Positions 25,530 through 33,641 of a stretch of 64,000 nucleotides of DNA are shown in pieces (the first letter of the stretch is position 1; every line of letters begins with the position of its first letter). The notes under the pieces were generated by a model. It did no database searches and was not told the DNA's origin. It saw only the letters and a program-made list of their open reading frames with translations. The translations under genes were made by a program, and so were the position numbers. Source of the stretch: an uncultured Dysosmobacter sp. (GTDB taxonomy: Bacteria > Bacillota > Clostridia > Oscillospirales > Oscillospiraceae); assembly GCA_934636905.1 (NCBI GenBank), contig CAKUBJ010000002.1, positions 1-64,000 of the forward strand. Reading direction: 5' to 3'.

Positions 25530-26642
25530 ATGAAGCATTTGTTCCTGCGCAGGTTCCTTCCGGCGCTTCTCTGCCTGGTATTGGCGCTGAGCCTGACTGC
25601 CTGCGGCGGAGAAACCGAGCGACCCGAGACAGAAGGCAGCAGCGGCATGACAGGGGCGCTTTCCGGCGGCAAGGGCAATGCGTCTGAACCAAAGAACGAT
25701 CCAGACGATCCAGAGAAAGCGGAGGCGGGGCTTGTCCTGCTGCAGGCGTGTATGGCAGAGGATGACCAGTTGGCCGGCGCGGTGGCCTACCTTGGTCAGC
25801 GCAAGCCAAACGACAGATCGTCGATGACGGACTGGCTGCTGGAAAACAGCGGTGATCTTGTTTCCGAGCTGCCGTTTCTGCTGGAGATCCCAGCGGAGCG
25901 CGTACTCGGCGGAGAGAGCGGCAAGCTCTACTGCATCGTCCCCCGGGACGAGAGCACCAGCCTCGCTGTGAATCATGTGACCTGGGAGTCACAGGGCAAC
26001 GGAGTGTGGCCGGTGGCGGACGAGGTCCTCTATCGGGAAGAATACGCGCAGCCTGTGCTGGTATTCGTGAATTATGAGGAGTGGCCGGATGAGCCGGACA
26101 CGGAGGTCAACCTTGTGACCAACGACGGCCTGGAGGTGAAATGGTATCCGCTGACCGATGAGGCCGGCTGCCCCGTCGTGCCCACCGGTGTGAACTACGC
26201 CCCCATGCTGATGGATTTTGGAATTATTGGTGCTATCACGGGCCTTGACTATCCCGAGGATTGGGAGCCGGCGGGCGACGACTGGTGGCTGCCGCCTACG
26301 GATATGGGTCTGGCAGACACCACCTGGGTCTGTGATGACTGGCTGATGAACCTGCACTACGGCGACTGCGACCCTGACTATGCCGGGATCGCCGAGCTCT
26401 ACCACCGCTTTGAAGACAATACAGAGCTGACACGGGTCTTTTCCGGCGTGTGGCGCATGGAGGATGACTGCCTGCGGCTGGATCTCTCCGCCGGCGTCGG
26501 CAGCTCCCTCAGCGGCAGTTTCCCGATCCTCATCTCCCCCTCCGGCGAGGAGATGCATTTCCAGCGTTCGCGCAGCGGCGAAGGGGTGCCCTTCCTGCCG
26601 GACGATATGGACTCCATTGATCTGACACGGAGCTATGGCTGA
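25530..26642 (+). CDS. Lipoprotein of unknown function
   Basis: The 370-residue protein has a lipoprotein signal (MKHLFLRRFLPALLCLVLAL, lipobox SLTAC with Cys25). The acidic mature part has many Trp and Tyr residues and no repeats. I do not recognise a family. AAGAAGGAGG precedes the start, 14 bp after the TPM gene. It is the last gene of the trio carried in the tRNA-flanked island. Confidence 0.8.
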   Translation: MKHLFLRRFLPALLCLVLALSLTACGGETERPETEGSSGMTGALSGGKGNASEPKNDPDDPEKAEAGLVLLQACMAEDDQLAGAVAYLGQRKPNDRSSMTDWLLENSGDLVSELPFLLEIPAERVLGGESGKLYCIVPRDESTSLAVNHVTWESQGNGVWPVADEVLYREEYAQPVLVFVNYEEWPDEPDTEVNLVTNDGLEVKWYPLTDEAGCPVVPTGVNYAPMLMDFGIIGAITGLDYPEDWEPAGDDWWLPPTDMGLADTTWVCDDWLMNLHYGDCDPDYAGIAELYHRFEDNTELTRVFSGVWRMEDDCLRLDLSAGVGSSLSGSFPILISPSGEEMHFQRSRSGEGVPFLPDDMDSIDLTRSYG

Positions 26643-27242
26643 GTCCCCTTTCATTTTTTCAAACACTCGCAGTTCGCCCCGCATCTGTTCTATCGAGAGA
26701 CGTTGAAACAAAAAATGCTCGTAAGGCAGTGTGAAGTGATCCTCCTGGCATAACGCACAAGCAAAGCGCCGAAAGTCGCGGCGGCAGGAAAACTGTGTCG
26801 CCTGGACATTTAGGAACTGAACGCGTGCTTGGCCGCCTGCTGCTGAAATGTGGTCCCTACTCACCAGCACCCAACAAGTTCAACAAGAAGTAAGGCGGCG
26901 ATGAGCGTCGGAAATCATGCTCATCACCGCCTTGTTTCACAGTATACCGCAAGGGCGACAGACCTCCTGCACACCGTGAGGTTTCTGTGGAAGAAGCTGT
27001 CTATATTCTCCAACGCCAGGGCTATCTGGTGACTGCTCCACCCACTGCATAGCCTTTAAGCATAACTTCTTTTTTGCCCGCTCTTATCAACGGTTCCGGC
27101 CAAGAGATAGGAGATACCTCCGGCGTACAGGCGCTGCTTTCCCGCTGCACAGACCGGGAATTGAAGCTTGCCGAAGATATATTGAAACTGTTTTTGATGA
27201 AAGTATCGTCCTCTAACTGAAATAATACCTCGAAAAATAATA
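26643..27242 (+). other. Degenerate stretch with gene remnants
   Basis: No intact gene is seen. Short peptide-like remnants are visible in several frames: a minus-strand piece with LPYEHFLFQRLS, a plus-strand piece ending [23 protein letters not shown] before a stop at about 27051, and another plus-strand piece RELKLAEDILKLFLMKVSS ending near 27220, which looks like the C-terminal helix of an XRE-type regulator. These fit an eroded integrative element. Confidence 0.45.
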
Positions 27243-27281
27243 GAAAAGGTTAGCTGTCGGCTAACCTTTTCGTGCTATAAT
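27243..27281 (+). promoter_or_regulatory. Terminator hairpin and promoter before the integrase
   Basis: GAAAAGGTTAGC/GCTAACCTTTTC (27243-27271) is a perfect stem. A consensus -10 TATAAT follows at 27276-27281; the -35 would fall inside the stem and is weak. This suggests control of integrase transcription by structure or a bound repressor. Confidence 0.55.
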
Positions 27282-27314
27282 AGGCGTAGTATGGTGTTCA
27301 GAGGTGATGGTTCC

Positions 27315-28645
27315 ATGAAGACAACAGACGAATTGGCCCACGAAATCAGCCGTTCGGACAACATTCTGAACTATCTGGCCGAGAACCACAGTGAAATGCA
27401 GCTTGACAGCCTGCCGGAATATCTGGAAAGCTGGCTAAAGCAAAAGGGGTGCTCTAAAGCTGATGCGGTACGGCGCTCCAATCTGAACAAAGCTTATGTG
27501 TATCAGATCTTTTCAGGGAAAAAGTACCCTTCGCGGGATAAAGTGATCGCGCTGGCCTTTGGGCTGGAACTGGATGATAAAGAAGTACAAGTGCTCCTGA
27601 AACAGGCGGGATACCGGGAGTTATATCCGAGAGATCCGCGCGACGCACTGCTGCTTTATGCCATTGGTCATCACAAGGGAATCATTGATGCAAATGAACT
27701 CTTGTATGATCATACTAAGGCGAGCTATCAGAGTCATATCCGCAATCATATCAATCCTTATATTGGTGATGTCTATCTGGGGCAGTTGACGCCCGGAATG
27801 CTGGATGATATGTTTGCCAAGTTGATGGATAAAGGACTGTCACCTTCCTCTGTGAAGTATGCACACCGAATTATCGGGGCGGCCCTTGAACACGCCAGAA
27901 AGTACCATTACATTGAAAGCAATCCGGCAAGAGATGTGATCACCAAGTTTGGCAAGCAGGGCAAAACACCGGATCCGTATACAGTAGAAGAAATGCGGCA
28001 ACTGCTTGCACATACAGCAGGAACTGACTGGGAAATGCTTGTTGTTCTGGGTGGGTTATATGGACTACGATTGAGTGAAATCCTTGGTCTGCGGTGGAGA
28101 ATGTTGATTTGGAGAATAAAACGTTCAGCGTTGTAGAACAGCTTCCTTTTGCGCTTCCGGCAGGAACTACATATGTTGAAAATATGGCGCCTGTAAAATC
28201 AAGTGAACGGACGCTGCCTATTACGGCTTTGACGCTGCCATATTTCATTCGGCAGAAAGAGCGGCAGAAAGAACAGAAGTGTCTTTTGAAAATGACAGGT
28301 GAACCTTACTATGACAACGATCTGGTACTTGCCAAGCCGAATGGAATTCCGGAGCGTAGGGAGCGAGTCTCTGCGAACTTTGGACAGTTACTCCAGCACC
28401 ATGGACTCCGGCACATTCGTTTTCATGATCTCAGGCATTCTGCGGCAACCAATATGCACGAACTGGCCGGTGACTTCTATACCGTAGGTCAGATCCTCGG
28501 ACACAGCTTAAAGGGAATCGGCATCCAGTTTGGAATCTTGAACAATATGGATGCGGTTACAGCTCAGTATGTGGATGTCCGGCTTGATCAAAAGAAATTT
28601 GTTCTTGATGCCTACCACAAGGCAGTCTTAAATTATGAAGCATAA
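27315..28645 (+). pseudogene. XRE-regulator::tyrosine-recombinase fusion with a frameshift
   Basis: Residues 1 to about 134 are an XRE-type regulator common next to ICE integrases (HTH near ADAVRRSNLNKAYVYQIFSG, then LYPRDPRDALLLYAIGHHKG). They run directly into a tyrosine recombinase core-binding domain (TKASYQSHIRNHINPYIGDV...), so the integrase has lost its own N-terminal arm domain. The catalytic Arg lies in GLRLSEILGLRW. Right after it the frame breaks near 28096: cggtgg is followed by agaatg, whereas adding one G gives the expected W-E-N-V-D-L-E. The rest (28100-28645, next frame) has HDLRH, the LGH motif and the late Tyr in AQYVDV. The gene is therefore inactive unless it is rescued by frameshifting or the missing base is a sequencing error. 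Confidence 0.8.
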
Positions 28646-28650
28646 ATATA

Positions 28651-28687
28651 GGGACATCCTCACTGTACTATGGGGGATGTCCTTTTC
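28651..28687 (+). terminator. Terminator after the integrase
   Basis: Arms GGGACATCC (28651-28659) and GGATGTCC (28675-28682), then TTTTC. From here to the tRNA-Ser terminator (28688-28867) I see no gene. A short direct repeat GGCACCAT (28761-28782 region) may be a recombinase-binding remnant. Confidence 0.75.
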
Positions 28688-28867
28688 ATTCTGCCTGCCG
28701 AGCGGCACACGTTTATGCTGGTCTATATAGGGCATCGCAGAAGTATCCGGCACCATTTCGGCACCATAGCATTCAAAAATCGAATACAATATGCGAACGA
28801 TTGGTCACAAAAAATATCCGCCCATATTCCGATGCGGAAGACTGCAATCCGTGTAAAAGTAAAAAGA

Positions 28868-28896
28868 ACCCGCTGAAACACTTGATTTCAGCGGGT
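28868..28896 (-). terminator. tRNA-Ser terminator
   Basis: Perfect stem ACCCGCTGAAA/TTTCAGCGGGT. On the minus strand it is followed by TCTTTTTACTTTT, directly after the tRNA 3' end. Confidence 0.88.
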
Positions 28897-28987
28897 TGGC
28901 GGAGATGGAGAGATTCGAACTCTCGCGGGCTTTTACACCCCTACTGCATTTCGAGTGCAGACCCTTCAACCGCTTGGGTACATCTCC
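28897..28987 (-). tRNA. tRNA-Ser (anticodon CGA)
   Basis: On the minus strand the acceptor GGAGATG pairs with CATCTCC, followed by discriminator G and encoded CCA. The anticodon stem CTGCA/TGCAG encloses loop CTCGAAA, giving CGA. A long variable arm and the T arm GAGTTCGAATCTC are present. Its 3' end faces the integrase remnant, making it the best candidate attachment site. Confidence 0.97.
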
Positions 28988-29053
28988 GGATGAACATGAT
29001 TCGGTTTGCAGAAACTTTCGGGCAACCGTTCTGCCCCTTTTGACGCAGTTCAC

Positions 29054-29082
29054 ATTATGCCATATTTCCCTGATTTTTGCAA
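29054..29082 (-). promoter_or_regulatory. tRNA-Ser promoter
   Basis: On the minus strand -35 TTGCAA (29082-29077), 17 bp, -10 CATAAT (29059-29054). The rest of the gap up to 29413 shows no gene on either strand. Confidence 0.75.
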
Positions 29083-29413
29083 GTAGTAAAAAACGTGACT
29101 GCCGCCGGCCTGCCGATTCGAACAGTTTATCCGCAGCAGTCCAGATGCCTGTCAGCCGATTTACCCCTACACGTCAGGACACCGCAGCAGGGCAGAGGGC
29201 AGCCTCCGCCAGGAGCGGAAGCCGTTTGATTTCCGCAGGTTCCTTCTGTTAAGAAACTGAAAATAATTCCCGGCGGGGGTAGGTAGAGCAGCGATTTTAT
29301 GGTATGATGATTTCACAAAACCCTCTGCCGCCGGGGACAGGGCAGGCTCCGCCTGCCGGACGATGCCCCCCTGCCTGCGGCAGAATGGATACCGGATACA
29401 AGGAGGCGTTGGC

Positions 29414-30961
29414 TTGCTGGAGAGACTGCGGAAACAGTGGCAGAACCGGATCGGCCGGACAAAAACGGTGCTGGGAGAAAAGGTGCGGGAGGCGCTGGCC
29501 TCCGTGCTGCCCATTACCCTGATTGTGCTGGTTTTGTGCTTTACCGCCGCGCCGGTGCCCACCGATGTGCTGCTGGCGTTTCTTATGGGGGCCGCGCTGC
29601 TGATTGTGGGCATGGGGCTTTTTACCCTGGGGGCGGATACCGCCATGCTGCCCATCGGCGAACGGGTGGGCGCCCAGATGACCCGTTCCCGGAAGCTGTG
29701 GGTGGTGGTGTCCGTCAGCCTGCTTATCGGCATCATCGTCACCATTTCGGAGCCGGATCTTCAGGTGCTTGCAGGGCAGGTGCCCGGCATTCCCAATGCC
29801 GTCCTCATCGGTGCGGTGGCGGTGGGCGTGGGAATTTTTCTGGTGGTGGCGCTGCTGCGGATTCTCTTCCAGATTCCGCTGAACGGGCTGCTGATTGCGT
29901 CCTATATCGTCATCTTTTCTTTGGCGGCCTTTGCACCGAAGGACTTTCTGGCGGTAGCCTTTGACTCCGGCGGCGTGACCACCGGCCCCATGACGGTGCC
30001 CTTCATCATGGCGCTGGGTCTGGGCGTATCCTCCACCCGAAGCGACGGCAAGGCCGGCGAGGACAGCTTCGGTCTGGTGGCGCTGTGCTCCGTAGGGCCG
30101 ATTCTGGCGGTTCTCATTCTGGCGCTGACCTATCAGGCCTCCGGATCCTATGTGCCCAATATGGTGCCGGAGGCCGGCGACAGCCGGGAACTGTGGCAGA
30201 TATTTGCCCGGGGGCTTCCCGTCTACGCAAAGGAGATGGCCATCGCGCTGGCACCCATTGCGGCGTTCTTTGCGATATTTCAGACGGTTTCCCTGCACCT
30301 GCCCCGGAAAAATGTGTTGAAAATTACGGTGGGACTCCTGTATACTTATGTGGGGCTTGTCCTGTTCATGACCGGGGTCAACGTAGGCTTCCTGCCTGCG
30401 GGCACCTATCTGGGGCGCCAGATTGCGTCGCTGGAGCACAACTGGGTTCTGATTCCCATCGGAATGCTGATGGGCTGGTTTATCGTTCAGGCGGAGCCGG
30501 CCGTCCATGTGCTGAACCGGCAGGTGGAGGAACTGACCTCCGGCGCCATTCCCGGGAAAGCCATGAGCACCAGCCTTTCCATCGGCGTGGCGGTGTCCAT
30601 CGGGCTGGCTATGCTGCGGGTGCTGACGGGACTGCCCGTCCTCGTCCTGCTGGCGCCGGGCTACCTGTGTGCCATCGGGCTTTCCTTCGTGGTTCCCAGG
30701 ATTTTCACGGCCATTGCCTTCGACTCCGGCGGTGTGGCCTCCGGCCCCATGACGGCCACATTCCTGCTGCCCTTTGCCATGGGGGCGTGTGAGACGCTGG
30801 AGGGCAACGTGGTCACCGATGCCTTCGGCGTGGTGGCCATGGTGGCCATGACACCGCTGATTACCATTCAGCTGCTGGGACTTGCGTATCAGTGGAAGCT
30901 GAAGCAGTCTGCCGCGCCGGCTGAACATCCGGCGGATGACGACGAGATTATTGACCTGTAA
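29414..30961 (+). CDS. Two-repeat DUF1538 membrane protein (UmpAB-like antiporter)
   Basis: The 515-residue membrane protein carries two tandem DUF1538 units (about residues 30-250 and 290-495), each with the hallmark AFDSGGV[T/A][T/S]GPMT (near 180 and 435). In some bacteria the two units are separate subunits, UmpA and UmpB, reported as a Na+/H+ or K+/H+ antiporter; here they are fused. The start is TTG 29414, with AGGAGG 7 nt upstream; the in-frame ATG at 29363 has no RBS. The next gene, 12 bp downstream, encodes a double PII-like protein, a usual partner, which suggests ligand-controlled ion transport. Confidence 0.87.
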   Translation: MLERLRKQWQNRIGRTKTVLGEKVREALASVLPITLIVLVLCFTAAPVPTDVLLAFLMGAALLIVGMGLFTLGADTAMLPIGERVGAQMTRSRKLWVVVSVSLLIGIIVTISEPDLQVLAGQVPGIPNAVLIGAVAVGVGIFLVVALLRILFQIPLNGLLIASYIVIFSLAAFAPKDFLAVAFDSGGVTTGPMTVPFIMALGLGVSSTRSDGKAGEDSFGLVALCSVGPILAVLILALTYQASGSYVPNMVPEAGDSRELWQIFARGLPVYAKEMAIALAPIAAFFAIFQTVSLHLPRKNVLKITVGLLYTYVGLVLFMTGVNVGFLPAGTYLGRQIASLEHNWVLIPIGMLMGWFIVQAEPAVHVLNRQVEELTSGAIPGKAMSTSLSIGVAVSIGLAMLRVLTGLPVLVLLAPGYLCAIGLSFVVPRIFTAIAFDSGGVASGPMTATFLLPFAMGACETLEGNVVTDAFGVVAMVAMTPLITIQLLGLAYQWKLKQSAAPAEHPADDDEIIDL

Positions 30962-30973
30962 GGGAGGATGCCC

Positions 30974-31630
30974 ATGTCGGCTGATTTTATCATCACCATT
31001 ACCGACCGCAGCCGCAGCGGGGAATTCGGCGCATGGCTCCGGCAGCAGGGCGCCGCTCTGGTGCTGACGGCGCTGGGCCGGGGCACCGCTACGGCGGAAG
31101 TGCTGGACTGTCTGGGGCTGGAAGCCACGGAAAAGGCGGTTTTGCTGTGTGTCCTGCCCGGCAGGAAGGATTTTTTCCGGAAAGCGGTGGAAGAACTTTG
31201 GCTGGACATTCCCGGGCGGGGCGTTATGATGTCCGTGCCGGTGTCCAGCATCGGCGGGACGGCGGCCAGAAACCATTTGTTGCAGGGGGAGGCGGAAGAA
31301 CGTATGGAAAAGGAAGGAACCCATGAGTTGATTGTCGTGATTGCCAATCAGGGCGCCACGGACAGGGTTATGGACGCGGCCCGGGGAGCCGGTGCCACCG
31401 GCGGCACCTCGGTTCATGCCAAGGGCACCGGCACGGAGTTGGCGAAGAAATTCTTCGGCGTGTCGCTGGCGGCTGAAAAGGAACTGATTTTCATTCTCAC
31501 CGCCGCCGAAACCCGAAAGCCCATTATGAAGGCGATTATGGAGAAGGCCGGGATGCAGACGGATGCCCAGGCACTGGTGTTCTCCCTGCCGGTAAGTGAC
31601 CTGGCAGGACTGCGCCAGCTGGAAAAGTAA
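30974..31630 (+). CDS. Tandem PII-like regulatory protein
   Basis: The 218-residue protein has two GlnB-like halves. The first half (about 1-105) includes LGRGTATAEVLDCLG, and the second (about 113-218) has IVVIANQGATDRVMDAARGAGATGGTSVHAKGTGTE, the PII fold with its T-loop region. PII domains bind adenine nucleotides and other effectors and control a partner, here almost certainly the DUF1538 protein encoded just upstream. ATG 30974 is chosen because GGGAGG sits 6 nt before it; ATG 30968 directly abuts the RBS. A hairpin ends the unit at 31643. Confidence 0.85.
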   Translation: MSADFIITITDRSRSGEFGAWLRQQGAALVLTALGRGTATAEVLDCLGLEATEKAVLLCVLPGRKDFFRKAVEELWLDIPGRGVMMSVPVSSIGGTAARNHLLQGEAEERMEKEGTHELIVVIANQGATDRVMDAARGAGATGGTSVHAKGTGTELAKKFFGVSLAAEKELIFILTAAETRKPIMKAIMEKAGMQTDAQALVFSLPVSDLAGLRQLEK

Positions 31631-31642
31631 TAAGGAAAAGAA

Positions 31643-31828
31643 GCACCCCCGGAGGTATGGCCTCCGGGGGTGCCATTCAGATTGTCGATGAACCCGAAAA
31701 TCCTGCGCATCGGGAAGGAAAATAGTTACGAAAGAAACCCAAGAGGGGTGTCTTTCGTTTTGAATCATTCATTTTCTGCCCTTGAAAAGGGCAGGAAATG
31801 ACGTCCCCGGAGGCCATGCCTCCGGGGG
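31643..31828 (+). repeat. Palindromic intergenic repeat, type B
   Basis: It is bounded by two GC hairpins that are reverse complements of each other apart from small changes: 31643-31673 (CCCCGGAGG arms) and 31805-31827. Inside lie ATTGTCGATGAACCCGAAAA, GGGAAGGAAAATAGTTACGAAAGAAACCC and GTGTCTTTCGTTTTGAATCA, then a palindrome with GCCCTT/AAGGGC (31770-31800). The first hairpin also ends the PII-like gene, and the second is followed by GTTTTT. Confidence 0.85.
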
Positions 31829-31857
31829 CGTTTTTGTATCGAATGCGGCGGTTTTGA

Positions 31858-32835
31858 TTACTCCACCAGACCGGCGGTGATGATGGCCATGGAGTAGACC
31901 TCCAGAGCGTTGCAGCCCCGGGACAGGTCGTTGATGGGGGCATTCAGACCCTGCAGAATGGGGCCGTAAGCGTCAAAGTTGCCCATGCGCTGGCAAATCT
32001 TGTAGCCAATGTTGCCGGCGTTGATGTCGGGGAAGATGAAGGTGTTGGCGTGGCCGCCTACGGCGCTGGTGATGTGCTTGGTCTTGGCCACCACGGGGGA
32101 CACGGCGGCGTCGAACTGGAACTCGCCGTCCACGGGGACGTCGGGCATGGCGGCCTTTGCCTTCTCGCAGGCGTTGCGCATCTTGTCCACATCCTCGCCC
32201 TTGCCGGAGCCAAGGGTGGAGTAGCTCAGGAAGGCAACCTTGGGGTCGATGCCGAAGACCTTGGCGGTCTTGGCGGTTTCCACGGCGATCTCCACCAGTT
32301 CATCCTCGGTGGGCTTGATGTTGATGGCGCAGTCGGCCATGGCCAGAACCTCGTTCTCGCCGGTGGCGGAGGGACGCACCATAATGAAGCAGGAGGAAAC
32401 GATCTTGCTGCCCGGCTTGGTCTTGATGATCTGCAGGGCGGGACGCACGGTATCGGCGGTGGAGTAGGTAGCGCCGCCCAGCAGGGCGTCGGCATAGCCC
32501 ATCTTCACCAGCATGGTGCCGAAGTAGTTGGCCTGAGAGAGGGCCTTGCGGCACTGCTCCTCGGTCATCTTGCCCTTGCGCAGTTCCACCATCAGAGCCA
32601 CCATCTTGTCCATGTCGGGGAAATTGGCGGGATCGATGATCTCGGCGCCCCGGATGTTGAAGCCGGCATCCTCGGCGGCCTTCTGGATTTCCTCGGCGTT
32701 GCCCACCAGAACCGGGGTCAGGAAGGTTCCGGACAGCAGACGGGCGCTGGCCTCCAGAATGCGGGGATCCGTGCCCTCGGTAAAGACGATCTTGCGGGGA
32801 TGTGCCTTCAGCTTTTTAATCAAAAACTCAAACAT
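31858..32835 (-). CDS. pta: Phosphate acetyltransferase
   Basis: Pta interconverts acetyl-CoA and acetyl phosphate, the ATP-yielding end of acetate fermentation with AckA. The 325-residue protein is the short, class I type (about 325-335): MFEFLIKKLKAHPRKIVFTEGTDPRIL at the N-terminus, GMLVKMGYADALLGGATYSTADTVRPALQII, SFSTLGSG-like FLSYSTLGSGKG and the C-terminal PINDLSRGCNALEVYSMAIITA. ATG 32835 follows GGAGGAATC; the longer frame adds unrelated residues. ackA is not adjacent. The promoter is at 32913-32940. Confidence 0.96.
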   Translation of the reverse strand: MFEFLIKKLKAHPRKIVFTEGTDPRILEASARLLSGTFLTPVLVGNAEEIQKAAEDAGFNIRGAEIIDPANFPDMDKMVALMVELRKGKMTEEQCRKALSQANYFGTMLVKMGYADALLGGATYSTADTVRPALQIIKTKPGSKIVSSCFIMVRPSATGENEVLAMADCAINIKPTEDELVEIAVETAKTAKVFGIDPKVAFLSYSTLGSGKGEDVDKMRNACEKAKAAMPDVPVDGEFQFDAAVSPVVAKTKHITSAVGGHANTFIFPDINAGNIGYKICQRMGNFDAYGPILQGLNAPINDLSRGCNALEVYSMAIITAGLVE

Positions 32836-32912
32836 ATTCTGATTCCTCCAGTTTTTTGCAGCATTTTTGGAATGCGGCAGAAAATCCGCCGGCATTCGTG
32901 GCATCATATCCC

Positions 32913-32940
32913 ATTATACACAATCCACATCCCCGGTCAA
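32913..32940 (-). promoter_or_regulatory. pta promoter
   Basis: On the minus strand -35 TTGACC (32940-32935), 16 bp, consensus -10 TATAAT (32918-32913). Upstream (32941-33156) I see no other feature apart from the leader of the possible small peptide. Confidence 0.8.
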
Positions 32941-33156
32941 TAAAAAAAGTGACAAATTCCATGGTATTTTTCACAGAATTTGCGGTTCGGAGTGGAAAAT
33001 ATGACAGCCGGGCAGGAACTCCGGCCGGAAGGAAAACGGAACGGAGGCAACGCCCCGCGAAAAAAGGTGGAGAGTTTCGTGCACAAGTTCGTGCAGCTTC
33101 GCGCCTCGGAGGGCATATACTGAACAGGTTGACATTTTTCCGAAGGAGGGCTGCAC

Positions 33157-33231
33157 ATGGAACCGGGAAGACCGGCAGAGGATATAGACGACCTGATCTT
33201 TCAGGACGACTGGGAGATCAGCCAGCGATAA
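33157..33231 (+). CDS. Possible 24-residue acidic peptide
   Basis: ATG 33157 is preceded by GAAGGAGGG at an ideal distance and encodes MEPGRPAEDIDDLIFQDDWE plus four residues, ending TAA at 33231. The peptide is strongly acidic with a helical, amphipathic look. TATACT at 33116-33121 could serve as a -10. The next base after the stop starts a palindromic repeat, whose first hairpin (33233-33255) would end the transcript. No homologue is known to me. Confidence 0.4.
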   Translation: MEPGRPAEDIDDLIFQDDWEISQR

Positions 33232-33232
33232 A

Positions 33233-33600
33233 GGGCTGCCGCAATGCGGCAGCCCTCAGCGTGTCGAAAAAGTCTTTTCGCCCCGCTGAGTCAGTTTTCA
33301 GAACTTTATAAAGTTCTGAAAACTATAGATTTTAATGGCGCAGGGCACCCTTCTTGGGTTTCCCGCGCACACCCTTCCTTACCGCCGCGGAAAACTCACC
33401 ACTTTATCGACAGTCTCAAGGGCTGCCGCATTGCGGCAGCCCTCAGCGTGTCGAAAAACTCTTTTCAACACGCTGAGGCAAGTTTTCAGCACGTTTCAAG
33501 TGCGGAAAACTTATGATTCAAAACGAAAGGTACCCCTCCCGGGTTTCTTTCGTAACTATCTTCCTTCCCGGCGCGTGAGTCTTCCGGATTTATCGGCAGC
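33233..33600 (+). repeat. Palindromic intergenic repeats, type A plus type B
   Basis: A type A unit begins with hairpin GGGCTGCCGC/GCGGCAGCCC (33233-33255), then AGCGTGTCGAAAAAGTCTTT, a perfect 32-nt palindrome (33293-33324), a conserved block and TTTATCGACAGTCTC. The same hairpin then recurs, inverted (33420-33442), and is followed by a second AGCGTGTCGAAAAA segment, a palindrome with AAGTTTTC/GAAAACTT ends (33480-33512) and the type B core in reverse (GATTCAAAACGAAAG, GGGTTTCTTTCGTAACTATC). The rest up to 33641 holds no gene. Confidence 0.88.
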
Positions 33601-33641
33601 CTGCTATCCCCCGTTATCCTTTATGGCTTCATGGCGCTGGG

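Noticed and set aside
26643-26870. A minus-strand gene continuing from the lipoprotein antisense frame
   Set aside because: The frame has a few natural-looking residues (LPYEHFLFQRLS) but no start, no RBS and no full domain. It is listed as a remnant only.
29297-31768. Minus-strand open frame of 823 codons opposite the DUF1538 and PII-like genes
   Set aside because: The sequence is Gln/His/Gly-rich, the typical antisense of GC-rich membrane-protein genes, and it runs through a palindromic repeat. The plus strand has clear families.
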